Of a DNA stretch of 6,580 nucleotides, positions 5,685-6,580 are shown piece after piece. The DNA is from an uncultured Bacteroidota bacterium. Lineage in GTDB: Bacteria; Bacteroidota; Bacteroidia; Chitinophagales; Chitinophagaceae. The stretch is from contig CALLKA010000199.1 in the NCBI GenBank assembly GCA_938008665.1, positions 1 through 6,580 of the forward strand, given 5' to 3'. Under the pieces are notes generated by a model that saw only the letters and a list, made by a program, of their open reading frames with translations, had not been told where the DNA came from and made no database searches. The translations under genes were made by a program, and so were the position numbers. Position 1 is the first letter of the stretch. Every line of letters starts with the position of its first letter.

Positions 5685-6580
5685 TTATTTCTTCTTATTC
5701 CGCTTCCTTTTTTTGTCGTAATTGTCATTGAAATAGCAGGTCATGTTGCGGTGATTACCACAATTGCCTTCTTCTTTAATTGCGATAACATTCCCTGTAA
5801 TGGTGAAATGTATGATGCAGGGGTCGCCTTTTTCAGTGTAGGTTGCCTTATTTTTTGTGAAATTTAAAAGCCCTTTTAGTTCACCCACACAGTCACCATT
5901 TTGTTTTTCAAAATGTAAAAAAAACTGATATTTATTGGGGGTAGCTAAATCTCGAATTGAAATGAAATTTTTACTATCTCTCGCATAGTCGCCACTATAA
6001 GTATTCATGGTTGGCAATGTATCTATTGGATTGATGATCACACTAGAGTTTGGTTTTTTATTGCTATCAAAAAAGATGAGTTTAAAAATACTATCGGAAT
6101 ATGCCCATCCCTTTTTTTCATAACTGGCTGCATTATCTTCTCCCATTTTATTTTCAGCGACTAAAAATGTCGGTTCTTTATTGATGGTTAAGGTTTTGCC
6201 ATATAGTCTTGAATTTTTTTGCTGCTCATCAAATGCTGCAACAACTTTAAAACCTAAATATTTATTTTTTTTACTAAAAACAACCACGGCAATATCCTGT
6301 TTTGTGGGATGCGCCACATTTAGCAATAAATAATATTCTTCTTCTTTTTCAATTTTTAAAATTGGGTGTAAAATTGCTTTTTCATCCTTGGTGGCAATAA
6401 TTTGTTCAACAATGGAGTCAGGTATAAATTGTACTAATGCTTTGCGGCCTATTTGTACAGTGTCAGTAAATTTAGTAAGGTTCGTATCCGTGATAGAGAC
6501 AGGAAGGGTCGCAAGTTTAAATGCCTTATTAAAATCATTAATTTTTAGGGGGGTATTGCCTGTCAAATCGGTTTTTTTTT
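5685..6580 (-). CDS. Secreted protein or lipoprotein of unknown function (N-terminus beyond window)
   Basis: The family is not recognised by name. The frame stays open to the right edge through ...K-K-T-D-L-T-G-N, so a start at the TTG at 6566 is not credible and the signal peptide should lie outside the window. The visible protein, about 298 residues, looks like a mature extracytoplasmic chain: a polar start, beta-rich segments alternating with Lys-rich loops (for example YYLLLNVAHPTKQDIAVVVF), and no membrane segment. The last 75 residues form a compact module with four cysteines in the pattern GDC...GELKG, GDPC, GNCGN and MTCYF, suggesting two disulfides. That pattern recurs at the C-termini of many secreted Bacteroidota proteins of unknown role. 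The chain ends in a very basic tail (KKRKRNKKK). The stop at 5685 is 106 bases upstream of the phosphorylase, in the same direction, with a candidate promoter between. The function cannot be assigned. Confidence 0.75.
   Translation of the reverse strand, partial: KKTDLTGNTPLKINDFNKAFKLATLPVSITDTNLTKFTDTVQIGRKALVQFIPDSIVEQIIATKDEKAILHPILKIEKEEEYYLLLNVAHPTKQDIAVVVFSKKNKYLGFKVVAAFDEQQKNSRLYGKTLTINKEPTFLVAENKMGEDNAASYEKKGWAYSDSIFKLIFFDSNKKPNSSVIINPIDTLPTMNTYSGDYARDSKNFISIRDLATPNKYQFFLHFEKQNGDCVGELKGLLNFTKNKATYTEKGDPCIIHFTITGNVIAIKEEGNCGNHRNMTCYFNDNYDKKRKRNKKK

Noticed and set aside
6564..6566. TTG as the start codon of the right-edge minus-strand gene
   Set aside because: The frame is open upstream to the window edge and the visible N-terminus has no signal peptide, so the gene almost certainly starts outside the window.
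1..6580. CRISPR array, insertion sequence, tRNA or phage-defence system
   Set aside because: No spaced direct repeats, transposase motifs, terminal inverted repeats, tRNA-like folds or defence-type domains were seen on reading either strand.

Overview
This AT-rich window reads as a chromosomal segment of a Bacteroidota bacterium, most likely a Chitinophagaceae-like aquatic or soil organism. The basis is weak or absent Shine-Dalgarno sequences, A-rich leaders, a Tat-exported Gfo/Idh/MocA oxidoreductase, a short alpha-glucan phosphorylase and a Sphingobacteriales-style secreted protein of unknown function. The genus is an inference. No mobile element, tRNA, rRNA or CRISPR array is visible, and base and codon use look uniform.

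Layout. The left part, 2 to 2300 on the plus strand, is a tight three-gene cluster. It begins with the 3' part of a two-domain esterase (alpha/beta-hydrolase fused to SGNH/GDSL hydrolase) that enters from beyond the left edge. After 11 bases comes madL, and after 2 more bases madM, the two membrane subunits of a malonate:Na+ symporter. A 127-base AT-rich spacer separates this cluster from a Tat-signal Gfo/Idh/MocA oxidoreductase (2428-3786, plus). A strong hairpin at 3835-3867 can terminate transcription in both directions and divides the two convergent halves. The right half is on the minus strand: a 551-residue GT35-type alpha-glucan phosphorylase homologue (3923-5578), and upstream of it a probable secreted protein or lipoprotein (5685 to the right edge), whose N-terminus lies outside the window.

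How the genes may work together. The esterase-madL-madM spacing suggests co-transcription, so a plausible reading is that the esterase removes acyl (perhaps malonyl) groups from glycosides and MadLM imports the released acid. The exported Gfo/Idh/MocA enzyme could oxidise a sugar part. This is inference; no malonate decarboxylase or malonyl-CoA synthetase is in the window. The phosphorylase belongs to storage glycogen/alpha-glucan metabolism by family.

The most notable anomaly is in this phosphorylase. The motif that normally carries the lysine forming the Schiff base with pyridoxal phosphate reads EASGTSGMT instead of EASGTxxMK, so the cofactor lysine is replaced by threonine while the surrounding active-site motifs are intact. 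A perfect 16-base palindrome upstream of this gene overlaps its best candidate promoter.
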